Below, one piece after another: positions 25,763-34,363 of a stretch of DNA of 64,000 bases. Position 1 is the first letter of the stretch, and every line of letters starts with the position of its first letter. The notes under the pieces are model-generated. The model worked only from the letters and a program-made list of their open reading frames with translations, searched no databases and was not told the DNA's origin. This stretch comes from JAKAWQ01 sp963840545 (GTDB lineage: Bacteria; Pseudomonadota; Alphaproteobacteria; Acetobacterales; Acetobacteraceae): the NCBI GenBank assembly GCA_963840545.1, contig CAWIZE010000002.1, positions 620,001 to 684,000 of the forward strand. The letters run 5' to 3'. Position numbers and translations under genes: made by a program.

Positions 25763-25777
25763 GAACAAAAAGAGAAC
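25763..25777. promoter_or_regulatory. candidate LexA (SOS) box
   Basis: GAAC-AAAAAGA-GAAC (reverse: GTTC-N7-GTTC) is an exact match to the alphaproteobacterial LexA consensus. It lies about 118 bases upstream of the DSF synthase start on that gene's strand, in an AT-rich patch. No damage-response gene is adjacent. A chance match is possible. Confidence 0.45.
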
Positions 25778-25940
25778 AATTCCAGCGGCACCGCATGGCA
25801 GGAGGGCACGGCCGTGATTGTCTCGTGATGTTTGTCGGGTGGGGTCCGCTGCTCCGCCGCGGTTCCGCGCCTTCGGATCGGCGCGCTTGCACGCGTGTGC
25901 GTCAGGCGCTGCGTCGGCGCCCGCGCGGCGATGAGAAAAC

Positions 25941-26864
25941 TCAGCCGATGAGGCCGGCCTCCTCAAGGTAGCGTCGCACCCCCGGATGGAGCAACGCCGG
26001 GTCCGGCATTGCGGCGAGCGTGTTGGCGAGCGTCGTCTCGCGCGCCTGCGGCAGGCGTGCGGCGAGCCGGCTCTCGGCCCGGTGCAGCGCCCGCGCGATG
26101 CGATAGCCCGCCGCCGCGGAGAGGCGCGGACCGGCGAGCACGAGGCTCCACGAGCCCACCGAGGTGATCGGCTCGGCCTGGCCCGAATAGCTGCCCGCGG
26201 GCACCGTGATCTCCTTGAGGAACGCGTGGCGGGCGAGGATTTGTGCGCGCTCGGCGGCGTTGGGCACGATGAAGCGGGCCCCGGCCGGGCCCTCCGCCAG
26301 CTTGGTGAAGCCGGGCCAGCCGATGCCGCCGCCCCAGAGCGCGGCGGCCTCCCCCGCGATCACCATGGCCGGGCCGTCGCCGGCGCGATCGAGCGTGATG
26401 GCGCGAAAATCCGCCTCGGGATCGAGCCCGAGCCCGTTGAGCACCGTGCGCGCGAGGATGACGAGGCCGGAGCCGCGTGCGCCGAGAACGATCGGGCGGC
26501 CGCGGAGATCCTCGATCGCGCGGGCGGGTGTGGCGGCGAGCACCGCGAAGAGCCCGGCTGTCGCATACATCGCCGCGACCACCCGGAGCCCGCCCTGTGC
26601 TCCGCCCTCCGGGCCAGGCGGAGCAGCAAGCGCCGGGCTCGCGACTTCGCCTTGCACCAGGGCGATGTCGAGCGCGCCGGCGCCGAGCAGAACGACGTTC
26701 TCCGTGCTGCCCTTGGTGTTTCGGGTGGTGATGGCGAGCGCGGGATCGAGCTCGGTGAGCGCCGCGGCGAAGGCCGCGCCGAAGAGGGGAAAGCCGCCGC
26801 CCGGCGTCGCCGTGCCGAGAACGATGCTGTGGGCTTCGTCCGCCGGGCTCGGTCCCGCCGCCAT
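25941..26864 (-). CDS. TAXI-family TRAP-type solute-binding protein without a visible signal peptide
   Basis: The 307-residue protein matches the TAXI (TRAP-associated extracytoplasmic immunogenic) binding-protein pattern: IVLGTATPGGGFPLFGAAFA at the start, then TKGSTENVVLLGAGALDIAL, GLFAVLAA, and YSGQAEPITSVGSWSLVLA in the second lobe. Such proteins normally capture small organic acids or amino acids in the periplasm for a fused TRAP permease. Here neither start candidate (26864 with GGGAG upstream, or 26921) gives a signal sequence, and no permease gene is adjacent. It may be a cytosolic sensor-like derivative, or its start may lie in another frame because of an error. Confidence 0.78.
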   Translation of the reverse strand: MAAGPSPADEAHSIVLGTATPGGGFPLFGAAFAAALTELDPALAITTRNTKGSTENVVLLGAGALDIALVQGEVASPALAAPPGPEGGAQGGLRVVAAMYATAGLFAVLAATPARAIEDLRGRPIVLGARGSGLVILARTVLNGLGLDPEADFRAITLDRAGDGPAMVIAGEAAALWGGGIGWPGFTKLAEGPAGARFIVPNAAERAQILARHAFLKEITVPAGSYSGQAEPITSVGSWSLVLAGPRLSAAAGYRIARALHRAESRLAARLPQARETTLANTLAAMPDPALLHPGVRRYLEEAGLIG

Positions 26865-27022
26865 CGCGCGTCTCCCTATCGATCCCGGCATGCCGCGCCT
26901 CTGCCGCGGCGCGGGTGGCATTGTCCCACCTCAGGGAGTACGGATGGGAGGGCGGGTGGCCGGCCGCCGGATCGCCCATTCTCGAACGCAATCGGCCCGA
27001 GCACAATCAGATCGGAGGAAGC

Positions 27023-27460
27023 ATGGACAAGATCAACCCGCTCTTCACCGCGACCGCCACGGCGAGCGGCGGCCGCAACGGGCACACCGAGTCGAGCGAC
27101 GGGGTCGTCAAGGCCGATCTCTCGGTGCCGACGGCGATGGGAGGACCCGGCAAGCCCGGCACCGCGACGCCCGAGCATCTCTTCGCCGCCGGCTATGCCG
27201 CCTGCTTCGGCGGCGCGGTCGATTTCGCAGCCAGGCAGCACAAGAAGGATGCGAGCAAGGCGCGCGTCACCGCGGCGGTCTCGATCGGCCCGCGCGAGGG
27301 CGGCGGCTTCGGCATCGCCGTCAAAATGCGCGTCGAGGACAAGAGCCTGCCGCAGGCCGAGCTCGCGGCGTTGGTGAAGGAGGCGCACGAGAAGATCTGC
27401 CCCTACTCGCACGCGACGCGCGGCAATGTCGATGTGCAGTTCGAGGTGATCGGCGCCTGA
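27023..27460 (+). CDS. ohr: organic hydroperoxide resistance protein (Ohr)
   Basis: Ohr reduces organic and fatty-acid hydroperoxides using two active-site cysteines. The 145-residue protein has the first Cys in LFAAGYAACFGGAVDF and the second in KICPYSHATRGN, with the expected Arg in an N-terminal segment. The start is ATG 27023 with GGAGGAAGC upstream. No OhrR-type MarR regulator is adjacent, unlike the usual arrangement. Confidence 0.94.
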   Translation: MDKINPLFTATATASGGRNGHTESSDGVVKADLSVPTAMGGPGKPGTATPEHLFAAGYAACFGGAVDFAARQHKKDASKARVTAAVSIGPREGGGFGIAVKMRVEDKSLPQAELAALVKEAHEKICPYSHATRGNVDVQFEVIGA

Positions 27461-27466
27461 GAAGGC

Positions 27467-27925
27467 TCAGGGGCCGGGGCGCAGCCCGGCGAAGAATGAT
27501 GTGAGGAGGGCGGCGCATTCGCTTTCGCGCACGCCCGCGATCACCTCCGGGCGGTGGTTGCAGGCGGCAGAGGAGAAGATGCGCGGGCCGTGCTCGACCC
27601 CGCCGCCCTTGGGATCGTAGGCGCCGAAGACGAGGCGGCGGATGCGGAAAAGGCTCGCCGCCGCGGCGCACATCGGGCAGGGCTCGAGCGTGACGACGAG
27701 GTCGCAGCCGGCAAGGCGCGGCTGGCCGAGGGCGCGGGCAGCGGCGGCGAGTGCGAGCAGCTCGGCATGGGCGGCGGCGTGCGCCCCCTCCACCCGGTTG
27801 CCGGCGCGGGCGAGCACGGTGCCGTCCGCGCCGAGCACGACGGCGCCGACGGGGACTTCGCCGCGCCGGGCGGCGGCGCGGGCCTCCTCGAGCGCCATCC
27901 CCATCGCCGGGAGGGGGGCCGACAT
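27467..27925 (-). CDS. tadA: tRNA-specific adenosine deaminase-like (TadA/CMP-dCMP deaminase fold)
   Basis: TadA converts A34 to inosine in tRNA-Arg(ACG). The 152-residue protein has the zinc-dependent deaminase motifs HAELLAL (His and catalytic Glu) and LEPCPMCAAA (two Cys ligands), with VPVGAVVL and the FGAYDPKGGGVEHG segment typical of TadA. It ends convergently 6 bases from ohr. A start at 27904 is also possible. A guanine or other nucleoside deaminase is a less likely alternative. Confidence 0.88.
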   Translation of the reverse strand: MSAPLPAMGMALEEARAAARRGEVPVGAVVLGADGTVLARAGNRVEGAHAAAHAELLALAAAARALGQPRLAGCDLVVTLEPCPMCAAAASLFRIRRLVFGAYDPKGGGVEHGPRIFSSAACNHRPEVIAGVRESECAALLTSFFAGLRPGP

Positions 27926-27932
27926 GTGCGCG

Positions 27933-28634
27933 TTATCGCGGCGCCGGCGCGGCGAAGGGGAACTTCGCCTCAACGACGATCTGGGCCAGCGCGATCGCGG
28001 GCGGCAGGGCGAAGCACCACATGCCGGTGAAGGCGAAGAGCAGCCCCGCCGCCGCGCAGCCCGCGGCGAAACCGACGATGTTGCCGAGCATGCCGGAGAG
28101 CCGCGCGCGCACAGCACCGGCCTGGGGGCCACCCTGCGGGCCGGGCAGCCCGCGGAGCAGATCGACGAAGTCGATCACCGCCTGCGTCGTGTTGCCGGTC
28201 ATCAACGTCGTCGGCGGGGCGGCGGAGAGATGCGCGCGCTGCACCGCGTTCTGTATCGCCATGGCGGAGACGAGGGTCATGCCGGTGAGGAGCGCGGGCC
28301 AGGCATCGCCGTTGTGAAAGGGGCCGAGACGCAGCGCCAGGGCTCCGCCGGCGACGAGTAGAACGAGCTTCAGACGCAGGAGTTCGCGGAGCGGCGAAGC
28401 CCCGCGTTCCGCGAGCGCGCGGCCGGCGAGATGCACCAGTGCCACGACGAGGCAGAAGACCGGGAGCGCGAGGAGCTTCGCCAGCACGCCCGAGGTGCCG
28501 AAGACCAGCGCGGCGCCTGCCGTGACGAAGTTGCCGGTGACATGGGCCGTGAAGAGGCCCTGGAGGGCGAGGAAGCCGGCAGTGTCCACGTAGCCGGCGT
28601 TGACGCTGAGGAGGATCGGCAGCGCCGGCTTCAT
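27933..28634 (-). CDS. YoaK/DUF1275-family membrane protein
   Basis: The 233-residue protein has about six hydrophobic segments and the family signature SVNAGYVDTAGFLALQGLFT then AHVTGNFVTAG, plus QNAVQRAHLSAAPPTTLMTG. Function of this family is unknown. I start it at ATG 28634 because GGAG stands 7 bases ahead; an ATG at 28646 is also in frame. It follows the pirin gene by 14 bases and precedes tadA by 7, so the three are probably one transcript. Confidence 0.87.
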   Translation of the reverse strand: MKPALPILLSVNAGYVDTAGFLALQGLFTAHVTGNFVTAGAALVFGTSGVLAKLLALPVFCLVVALVHLAGRALAERGASPLRELLRLKLVLLVAGGALALRLGPFHNGDAWPALLTGMTLVSAMAIQNAVQRAHLSAAPPTTLMTGNTTQAVIDFVDLLRGLPGPQGGPQAGAVRARLSGMLGNIVGFAAGCAAAGLLFAFTGMWCFALPPAIALAQIVVEAKFPFAAPAPR

Positions 28635-28648
28635 CGCGCGCTCCATAT

Positions 28649-29344
28649 TCAGGCGGCATCCACAAGGACGATCTCGGCATCCTCGAGCGCGGTGACGGCG
28701 AGCGTCGGCTCGTCCTCGATCGCGGCACCGTCGCGCGCGGCAAGCGCGACGCCGTTCACCGCGATGCGTCCCGTGGCGGGCACGAGGTAGGCATGCCGCC
28801 CCGCGCCGAGCGCGTATTCCGCGCTCTGGCCGGCCTTCAGCGTCGCCCCGAGCACGCGGGCGTCGCTGCGGATCGGCAGGGCGTCGGCATCGGTGGGGAA
28901 GCCGCTGGCGAGGACGACGAAGTGGCCCGTCTCGCGCGCCGGGAAGGGCTTCTGGCCCCAGCTGGGCGGGCCGCCGCGCTCGGTGGGGAGGATCCAGATC
29001 TGGAATATCCGCGTCGTGCCGGGCTCGACATTGTATTCCGCGTGGCGGATTCCGGTGCCCGCGCTCATCACCTGCACGTCCCCCGCCGCGGTCCGACCCT
29101 CGTTGCCGAGGCTGTCCTTGTGGGTGATCGCGCCCTCGCGGACATAGGTGATAATTTCCATGTTCGCATGGGGATGGGCCGGAAAGCCGCTTGCCGGGGC
29201 GATCTCGTCGTCGTTCCAGACGCGGAGCTTTCCCCAGCCCATGCGCGCCGGGTCGTGGTAGTCCGCGAAGGAGAAATGGTGCTTGGTGTCGAGCCAGCCG
29301 TGGTTGGCTCCGCCAAGTTTTTCGTACCGCCGAACGTCGATCAT
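28649..29344 (-). CDS. pirin-family protein (YhaK-like bicupin)
   Basis: The 231-residue protein starts MIDVRRYEKLGGANHGWLD and has the metal ligands of pirins: HPHANMEIITYVREG (His, His, Glu region), a HKDSLGN segment and the RHAEYN block. Pirins are cupins; some are quercetin 2,3-dioxygenases and others respond to redox stress. ATG 29344 is used; GAGAGG lies 12 bases upstream. It is divergent from a LysR regulator with 67 bases between starts, a layout typical of a regulated gene and its regulator. Confidence 0.92.
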   Translation of the reverse strand: MIDVRRYEKLGGANHGWLDTKHHFSFADYHDPARMGWGKLRVWNDDEIAPASGFPAHPHANMEIITYVREGAITHKDSLGNEGRTAAGDVQVMSAGTGIRHAEYNVEPGTTRIFQIWILPTERGGPPSWGQKPFPARETGHFVVLASGFPTDADALPIRSDARVLGATLKAGQSAEYALGAGRHAYLVPATGRIAVNGVALAARDGAAIEDEPTLAVTALEDAEIVLVDAA

Positions 29345-29411
29345 GACCGGATCCCTCTCCAACCTCTCTGGCGCAAGATCGGGCTGGTGCCATCAATCAA
29401 AAAGAGAAACA

Positions 29412-30368
29412 ATGGAAACGGATCGTTTCCGGATGAGCATGGCACGCCTGCCCGACCTCGAGGCCTGGGTCGTCTTCGCCCGCGTCGCCGAGACCGGCTC
29501 CTTCACCCGGGCCGGGCTCGCGCTCGGGCTTTCGAAGGCGACAATCTCCAAGGCGATCGCCCGGCTCGAGGCGCGGCTCGGCGCCGCCCTCTTCAACCGC
29601 ACCTCGCGCCGGCTCTCGCTCACCGAGACCGGCCGGGTCTCGGCCGCCGCTGCCGCCCGCCTGCTCGCCGAGGCCGAGGCGATCGAGGAGGCGGCGCGGG
29701 CCAACGCGGCCGAGCCGCGGGGCCTGGTGCGGATCACCGCGCCGATGTCCTTCGGGGTGATCCATCTGGCGCCACTCCTGCCCGCGCTCTTCGTAGGCTA
29801 CCCCGAGATCACGGTCGATCTCGACCTCACCGACGAGGTGCTGGACCTGATCGATGGGCGGTTCGACTTGGCACTTCGCATCGCCGCGCTGCCCGATTCC
29901 AGCCTCCGCGCGCGCCAGCTCTGCCAGGTGCCGCGGCGGCTGGTCGGCGCGCCCGCCTATTTCGCCCGCCACGGGCGGCCATCCCACCCGGACGAGCTCG
30001 CGCAGCATGCCTGCCTCGGCTACGCCTATCTGCCGGCGCCCGACCGCTGGCATTTCCGCCACGTCTCGGGGGCGGAGGTGGAGGTCGCACCGGTGGGCCC
30101 GCTCCGGGCCAACAACGCCGACGCGCTCAGCCCGGCGCTGCTGGCCGGGCTCGGGCTTGCCGTGCAGCCGGATTTCCTCATATGGCGCGCGCTCAAGGCG
30201 GGCGTGCTCGAGGCGGTGATGGCGGACTGGTCGCTGCCGCCGATCGCGCTCAACATCGTGACACCGCCCGGGCGGCTCAGGCCGGCGCGGGTGGGCGCGG
30301 TGATCGATTTTTTGGCCGCGCGCCTTGCCGCCGCGGAGTGGGCGGTTCCTGGGACGAGGGGCAAATGA
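29412..30368 (+). CDS. LysR-family transcriptional regulator
   Basis: The 318-residue protein has the N-terminal winged helix-turn-helix (LEAWVVFARVAETGSFTRAG through SKATISKAIARLEARLGAAL) and a periplasmic-binding-like effector domain (VRITAPMSFGVIHLAPLLPA onward). It is divergent from the pirin gene and probably controls pirin, YoaK and tadA; the effector is unknown. ATG 29412 is used; an ATG at 29433 is an alternative. It overlaps the next gene by 4 bases. Confidence 0.93.
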   Translation: METDRFRMSMARLPDLEAWVVFARVAETGSFTRAGLALGLSKATISKAIARLEARLGAALFNRTSRRLSLTETGRVSAAAAARLLAEAEAIEEAARANAAEPRGLVRITAPMSFGVIHLAPLLPALFVGYPEITVDLDLTDEVLDLIDGRFDLALRIAALPDSSLRARQLCQVPRRLVGAPAYFARHGRPSHPDELAQHACLGYAYLPAPDRWHFRHVSGAEVEVAPVGPLRANNADALSPALLAGLGLAVQPDFLIWRALKAGVLEAVMADWSLPPIALNIVTPPGRLRPARVGAVIDFLAARLAAAEWAVPGTRGK

Positions 30369-31081
30369 CCGGGCGTCTTCCGATGATCGGCCTCACCCTC
30401 GATGCCGAGCCTGGGGGCGGCTACTCGTCCTATCCCTGGTACGCCGTGCGGCAGAACTATGCCGCGGCGATCGCCGGCGCGGGCGGGCTTCCGGTCGCAT
30501 TGCCGCACCAGGCGGAGGCGGCTTCGGACTATCTCGAGCGGATTGCCGGCCTCGTGGTCACGGGCGGGGCGTTCGACGTCGATCCGGCGCTCTATGGCGG
30601 GGGCGCGCGGCACGCGAGCGTGCGGCTCAAGGAGGCGCGGACGGTTTTCGAGCTGGCCATGCTGCGGGGCGCGCTTAAGCGGGGGATGCCGGTGCTCGGC
30701 ATCTGCGGCGGCGCGCAACTGCTGGCCGTCGCGCTCGGCGGGCGGCTGATCCAGCACATCCCGGACGAGGTGCCGGGGGCGCTCGCCCATCTTCGCACGG
30801 ACACAAGGCATGAGGCGGCGCACGCGGTCGCGCTGGCGCCGGCAACGCTGCTCGCGCGGATCGTCGGCAGCGCGCGGATGGCGGTGAACAGCTCGCACCA
30901 CCAGGCGGTGGCGGAGGCGGGTGCCGGGGTGGTCAATGCGCGGGCGGAGGACGGGGTCATCGAGGGGATCGAGGACGAGCGGCAGAGATTCTGCCTCGGC
31001 GTGCAGTGGCACCCGGAATTCTTCGTCGCTGACGGGGACCGGCGGATTTTTCGCGCCTTCGTCGAGGCCTGCCGCGGATGA
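30365..31081 (+). CDS. class I glutamine amidotransferase-like peptidase C26 (gamma-glutamyl-GABA hydrolase-like)
   Basis: The 238-residue protein has the nucleophile elbow VLGICGGAQLLAVALGG and the His-Glu pair in LGVQWHPEFF, the triad of class I amidotransferase folds. The lead segment LVVTGGAFDVDPALYGGGA is typical of the PuuD/gamma-glutamyl-GABA hydrolase group, which cleaves gamma-glutamyl bonds during polyamine or gamma-glutamyl amine breakdown. No other puu genes are near. It overlaps LysR and rluB by 4 bases each. Confidence 0.88.
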   Translation: MTGRLPMIGLTLDAEPGGGYSSYPWYAVRQNYAAAIAGAGGLPVALPHQAEAASDYLERIAGLVVTGGAFDVDPALYGGGARHASVRLKEARTVFELAMLRGALKRGMPVLGICGGAQLLAVALGGRLIQHIPDEVPGALAHLRTDTRHEAAHAVALAPATLLARIVGSARMAVNSSHHQAVAEAGAGVVNARAEDGVIEGIEDERQRFCLGVQWHPEFFVADGDRRIFRAFVEACRG

Positions 31082-31812
31082 GCGGGGAAAAACCCGAGAG
31101 GGGGATGCGCATTGGGCACTTCCTCGCCGCCTCGGGGGTGGCGAGCCGGCGCGCTTCGGAGGCGATCATCGCCGAGGGAAGGGTGACGCTGAACGGTGCG
31201 GCGGTGGGGCATCCGGCGACCTTCGTCACCGCGGGCGATATCGTGCAGGTGGACGGGCGGGTGGTGGGCACGCCGGACCGGGCGCGGCTCTGGCGCTTCC
31301 ACAAGCCGGCCGGGCTGCTGACGACGCACGCCGACCCGCAGGGACGGCCGACCGTGTTCGAAAAGCTCCCGGCCGATCTCGGGCGGGTGATCAGCGTCGG
31401 GCGGCTCGACCTCACCAGCGAGGGGCTGCTGCTGCTGACCAACGACGGGGCGCTGGCGCGGAAGCTCGAGCTGCCGGCGACGGGCTGGAAGCGGCGCTAC
31501 CGGGCGCGCGTGCACGGCACGGTGGAGGAGGGCGCGCTCGCCGCGCTCAAGAAGGGGATCACCGTGGAGGGCGTGCGCTACGGGCCGATCGATGCCGGGC
31601 TCGATATGCGCAAAGGCGCCAATGCCTGGCTGACCATCAGCCTCGCGGAGGGCAAGAACCGCGAGGTGCGGCGCGTGCTCGCCCATCTCGGGCTCTCGGT
31701 GACGCGGCTGATCCGCATCGCCTATGGGCCGTTCCAGCTCGGGCTGTTGGCGCGCGGGGCGGTCGAGGAGGTGCCGGCGAAGGTGCTGCGCGAGCAGATC
31801 GGCAAGGAATGA
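31078..31812 (+). CDS. 23S rRNA pseudouridine synthase, RluB family
   Basis: The 244-residue protein has an S4 RNA-binding domain at the N-terminus (MRIGHFLAASGVASRRASEA) and the RsuA/RluB/RluE-type catalytic motif VGRLDLTSEGLLLLTNDG with the nucleophilic Asp, followed by GKNREVRRVLAHLGLSVTRL. It is most like RluB, which modifies U2605 of 23S rRNA, though RluE or RluF specificity cannot be excluded. It overlaps the amidotransferase-like gene and rsmD by 4 bases. Confidence 0.92.
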   Translation: MSGEKPERGMRIGHFLAASGVASRRASEAIIAEGRVTLNGAAVGHPATFVTAGDIVQVDGRVVGTPDRARLWRFHKPAGLLTTHADPQGRPTVFEKLPADLGRVISVGRLDLTSEGLLLLTNDGALARKLELPATGWKRRYRARVHGTVEEGALAALKKGITVEGVRYGPIDAGLDMRKGANAWLTISLAEGKNREVRRVLAHLGLSVTRLIRIAYGPFQLGLLARGAVEEVPAKVLREQIGKE

Positions 31813-32393
31813 GGATCATCGGGGGCGCGCTGCGGGGCCGGCGGCTCGCGGCGCCACCGGGAGAGGCGACGCGGCCGAGCGCCGATCGCGTCCGCCAGGC
31901 GCTCTTCGACATGCTCCTCCATGCGGGGTGGGCGCCAAATGGGGCGGATGAGGCGGTGGTCGGCGCCCGCGTGCTGGACGGTTTCGCCGGCACCGGCGCG
32001 CTCGGGCTCGAGGCGCTCTCGCGCGGGGCGGGGGAGGCCGTGTTCTTCGAGACCGACGCTGCGGCGCGGCGGGTGCTCGCCGCCAACATCGCCGCCTGCG
32101 GGCTCGGCGAGCGTGCCCGGGTGATCGCCGCGGACGCGACACGGCCGCCGATCGCCTCCCCGCGCGAGGCCTGCACGCTGGTCCTGCTCGACCCGCCTTA
32201 TGCCGACGAGGGGATCGCCGGCCGGGCGGTCGCCGCGCTCGGCGCGGCGGGGTGGATCGCCGAGGAGGCGCTGATCGTGCTCGAGGCGGGGGCGAAGGCA
32301 GAGGCGCCGCCTTTGGGTGCGCTGCTCGCCGAGCGGCGTCACGGCGCGGCGCGGCTGCTCTTCTTCCGCGCCGGGAGCGGCCTTCAGGACTGA
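31809..32393 (+). CDS. rsmD: 16S rRNA (guanine966-N2)-methyltransferase RsmD
   Basis: The 194-residue protein starts MRIIGGALRGRRLAAPPGEA then TRPSADRVRQALFDML, the RsmD signature, followed by VLDGFAGTGALGLEALSRGA (SAM motif I) and the catalytic LLDPPY. It methylates G966 of 16S rRNA. It overlaps the RluB stop by 4 bases, so two rRNA-modifying enzymes are coupled. Its last 10 bases overlap the convergent phosphoribosyltransferase gene. Confidence 0.95.
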   Translation: MRIIGGALRGRRLAAPPGEATRPSADRVRQALFDMLLHAGWAPNGADEAVVGARVLDGFAGTGALGLEALSRGAGEAVFFETDAAARRVLAANIAACGLGERARVIAADATRPPIASPREACTLVLLDPPYADEGIAGRAVAALGAAGWIAEEALIVLEAGAKAEAPPLGALLAERRHGAARLLFFRAGSGLQD

Positions 32394-33058
32394 TTTTCTT
32401 CGGCAACGAATTGCCGCGCCCGGGCGAGCAGGTCGAGCACCTCGCGGTCTTCGAGCTGGGTGAAGCTGCGATAGAACTGGCCGACGGCGAAAAAGGAGCT
32501 TGGCTGCTCGAGGCAGACGATCTCGTCGGCCTCGGCGCCGAGGCGCGCGATCGTGTCGGGCGCCGCGACCGGCACCGCGAGGACGAGGCGGGCGGGCTTG
32601 CGCTTGCGCGTCGCATGGAGTGCTGCGCGCATGGTCGCACCCGTGGCGATGCCGTCATCGACCAGGATCGCGGTGCGGCCGGCGATCGGCGCCGGCGGGC
32701 GATCGCCGAGATAGAGCTTCCGGCGCCGCTGGATTTCTTCCCGCTCGCGCGCCGTGATCGCCGCGAGCGCGGCCGCGGTGACCCCGAGCGCGGCAAGCAG
32801 GGGCTGGTCGGTGACGATCTCCGCCTCGGCGCCGAGCGCGAGCGCGCCGATCGCAAGCTCCGGCTGGCCGGGCGCGCCGAGCTTACGCACCAGCACGAGG
32901 TCGAGCGGGGCGCCGAGCGCACGGGCGATCTCGTAGCCGACCGGCACGCCGCCGCGCGGCAAGGCGAGCACGATGGGGCGGCGGTCGCTGAAGCGGAGCA
33001 GTTTCTCCGCCAGCCTCCGTCCCGCCTCGTGCCTGTCGGCGAAAATCATCACCGTCAC
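32384..33058 (-). CDS. phosphoribosyltransferase-domain protein
   Basis: The 224-residue protein has the PRPP-binding motif AILVDDGIATGATMRAAL and an early VLALPRGGVPVGYEIARALG segment typical of stand-alone PRTase-like proteins of unknown substrate often linked to stress or competence. An LVRKLGAPGQPELAIGAL loop is characteristic of that subgroup. It is convergent with rsmD and overlaps it by 10 bases. No specific base substrate can be assigned. Confidence 0.88.
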   Translation of the reverse strand: MTVMIFADRHEAGRRLAEKLLRFSDRRPIVLALPRGGVPVGYEIARALGAPLDLVLVRKLGAPGQPELAIGALALGAEAEIVTDQPLLAALGVTAAALAAITAREREEIQRRRKLYLGDRPPAPIAGRTAILVDDGIATGATMRAALHATRKRKPARLVLAVPVAAPDTIARLGAEADEIVCLEQPSSFFAVGQFYRSFTQLEDREVLDLLARARQFVAEENQS

Positions 33059-33206
33059 CCGGGCATTCTAGCAGACCTCTCCGCCTTCGCGCACGGCGGC
33101 TGCCCCTCTTGCGGTGCAGCACGAGCCCCGGCATTATTTGGGCGGTTTGACGGGCCTCCGCGGCCCGGCTCGCCGGATTGGAGCGGGAAGCAGGAGGACT
33201 GTCCAA

Positions 33207-34352
33207 ATGACCGGGATCACCCGCCGGGCGGCTATGCTCGGAACAACGGCGGCGCTCGCCGCGCCGGCAATCATCGCGCGCGCGGCGGATACGATGCGCA
33301 TCGGCGTCACCTCGCCGGAAACCGGCGCCGCGGCCGAATCCGGCCAATACATGCGCGACGGCATCAACCTGGCGCTGGCCGCCGTCAACGCCAAGGGCGG
33401 CGTGCTCGGGCGCAAGCTCGAGGTGGCCGTCGCCGACGACCAGACGACCAACCCGGGCGCGGTGCTCGCCTTCAGCAAGCTCGCCTCCGACCCCTCGATG
33501 GTCGCCTTCATCGGCTCCATCCGCTCGACGCAGGTGCAGGCGATGGCGCCGAGCGTGCTCAAGGAAGCCAAGCCGATGATGATCGGCGGCACCGACCCGA
33601 AGCTCACGCACCAGGGCAATCGCTGGTTGTTCCGCTGCCGGCCGAATGACAGCTATTCGGCGAAAACGATCGCCGCCTATGGCGTGCAGACGCTCGGCCA
33701 CAAGAAGATCGCGCTGATCTACTCGACCGACGCCTTCGGCACCGGCGGCCACGACGCGCTCACCGCCGAGCTGAAAAATCTCGGCATCACACCCGTGCTC
33801 AGCCTCGGCTATACCAACCAACAGGCGGATTTCACGCCGGTGGTGCTGAGGGTCCGGAGCTCGGGGGCCGACCTGATCACGAGCTACTTCACCTACGAGA
33901 CCGATCTCGGCGTCTTCGCCAAGCAGCTCCGCGAACTCGGCGTGCGCACGCAATGGCTCGGCTCGCCCTCGATCGTCGATACCGCGGCGCTGGAGCTCGC
34001 GGGCCCCGCGCTCTACGGCACCTACGGCGTCGCCGACTACGCCGTCGACGCGAGTCCGGAATCGAAGGCCTACGCCGTCGATTTCCAGAAGCATTTCGGC
34101 AAGATCCCGGACAATCAGAGCTCCTGGGCGTACGATGCGATCCATATCCTCGCGATCGCGATCGGCAACGCGAAGAGCACCGAGCCGGAGGCGATCCGCA
34201 GCGCGATCCTCGCCATCCAGGGCTACAAGGGGGCCGAGGGCGAATACGATTTCGACCAGAACGGCGACGGGCTGCACGGCTACAGCGTGGTCCAGAACCA
34301 GGGCGGCAAGATCAACTTCATCAAATACGTGGAGTTCCCGAAGTCCTCCTGA
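33207..34352 (+). CDS. ABC transporter substrate-binding protein, branched-chain amino acid (LivK) type
   Basis: The 381-residue protein begins MTGITRRAAMLGTTAALAAP with a twin-Arg followed by a hydrophobic stretch and an ARAAD cleavage region, so Tat or Sec export to the periplasm is likely. The mature part (MRIGVTSPETGAAAESGQYM onward, with ALAAVNAKGGVLGRKLEV) is a type I peripheral-binding fold of the HAAT family. AGGAGGA lies just upstream. The operon that follows encodes both permeases and both ATPases. The true substrate could be amino acids, amides or urea. Confidence 0.93.
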   Translation: MTGITRRAAMLGTTAALAAPAIIARAADTMRIGVTSPETGAAAESGQYMRDGINLALAAVNAKGGVLGRKLEVAVADDQTTNPGAVLAFSKLASDPSMVAFIGSIRSTQVQAMAPSVLKEAKPMMIGGTDPKLTHQGNRWLFRCRPNDSYSAKTIAAYGVQTLGHKKIALIYSTDAFGTGGHDALTAELKNLGITPVLSLGYTNQQADFTPVVLRVRSSGADLITSYFTYETDLGVFAKQLRELGVRTQWLGSPSIVDTAALELAGPALYGTYGVADYAVDASPESKAYAVDFQKHFGKIPDNQSSWAYDAIHILAIAIGNAKSTEPEAIRSAILAIQGYKGAEGEYDFDQNGDGLHGYSVVQNQGGKINFIKYVEFPKSS

Positions 34353-34363
34353 GGGCGGGTCGC

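Noticed and set aside
28793..29411. Plus-strand frame running through the pirin gene into the LysR gene region
   Set aside because: It is antisense to the pirin gene and in a different frame from LysR; a shadow.
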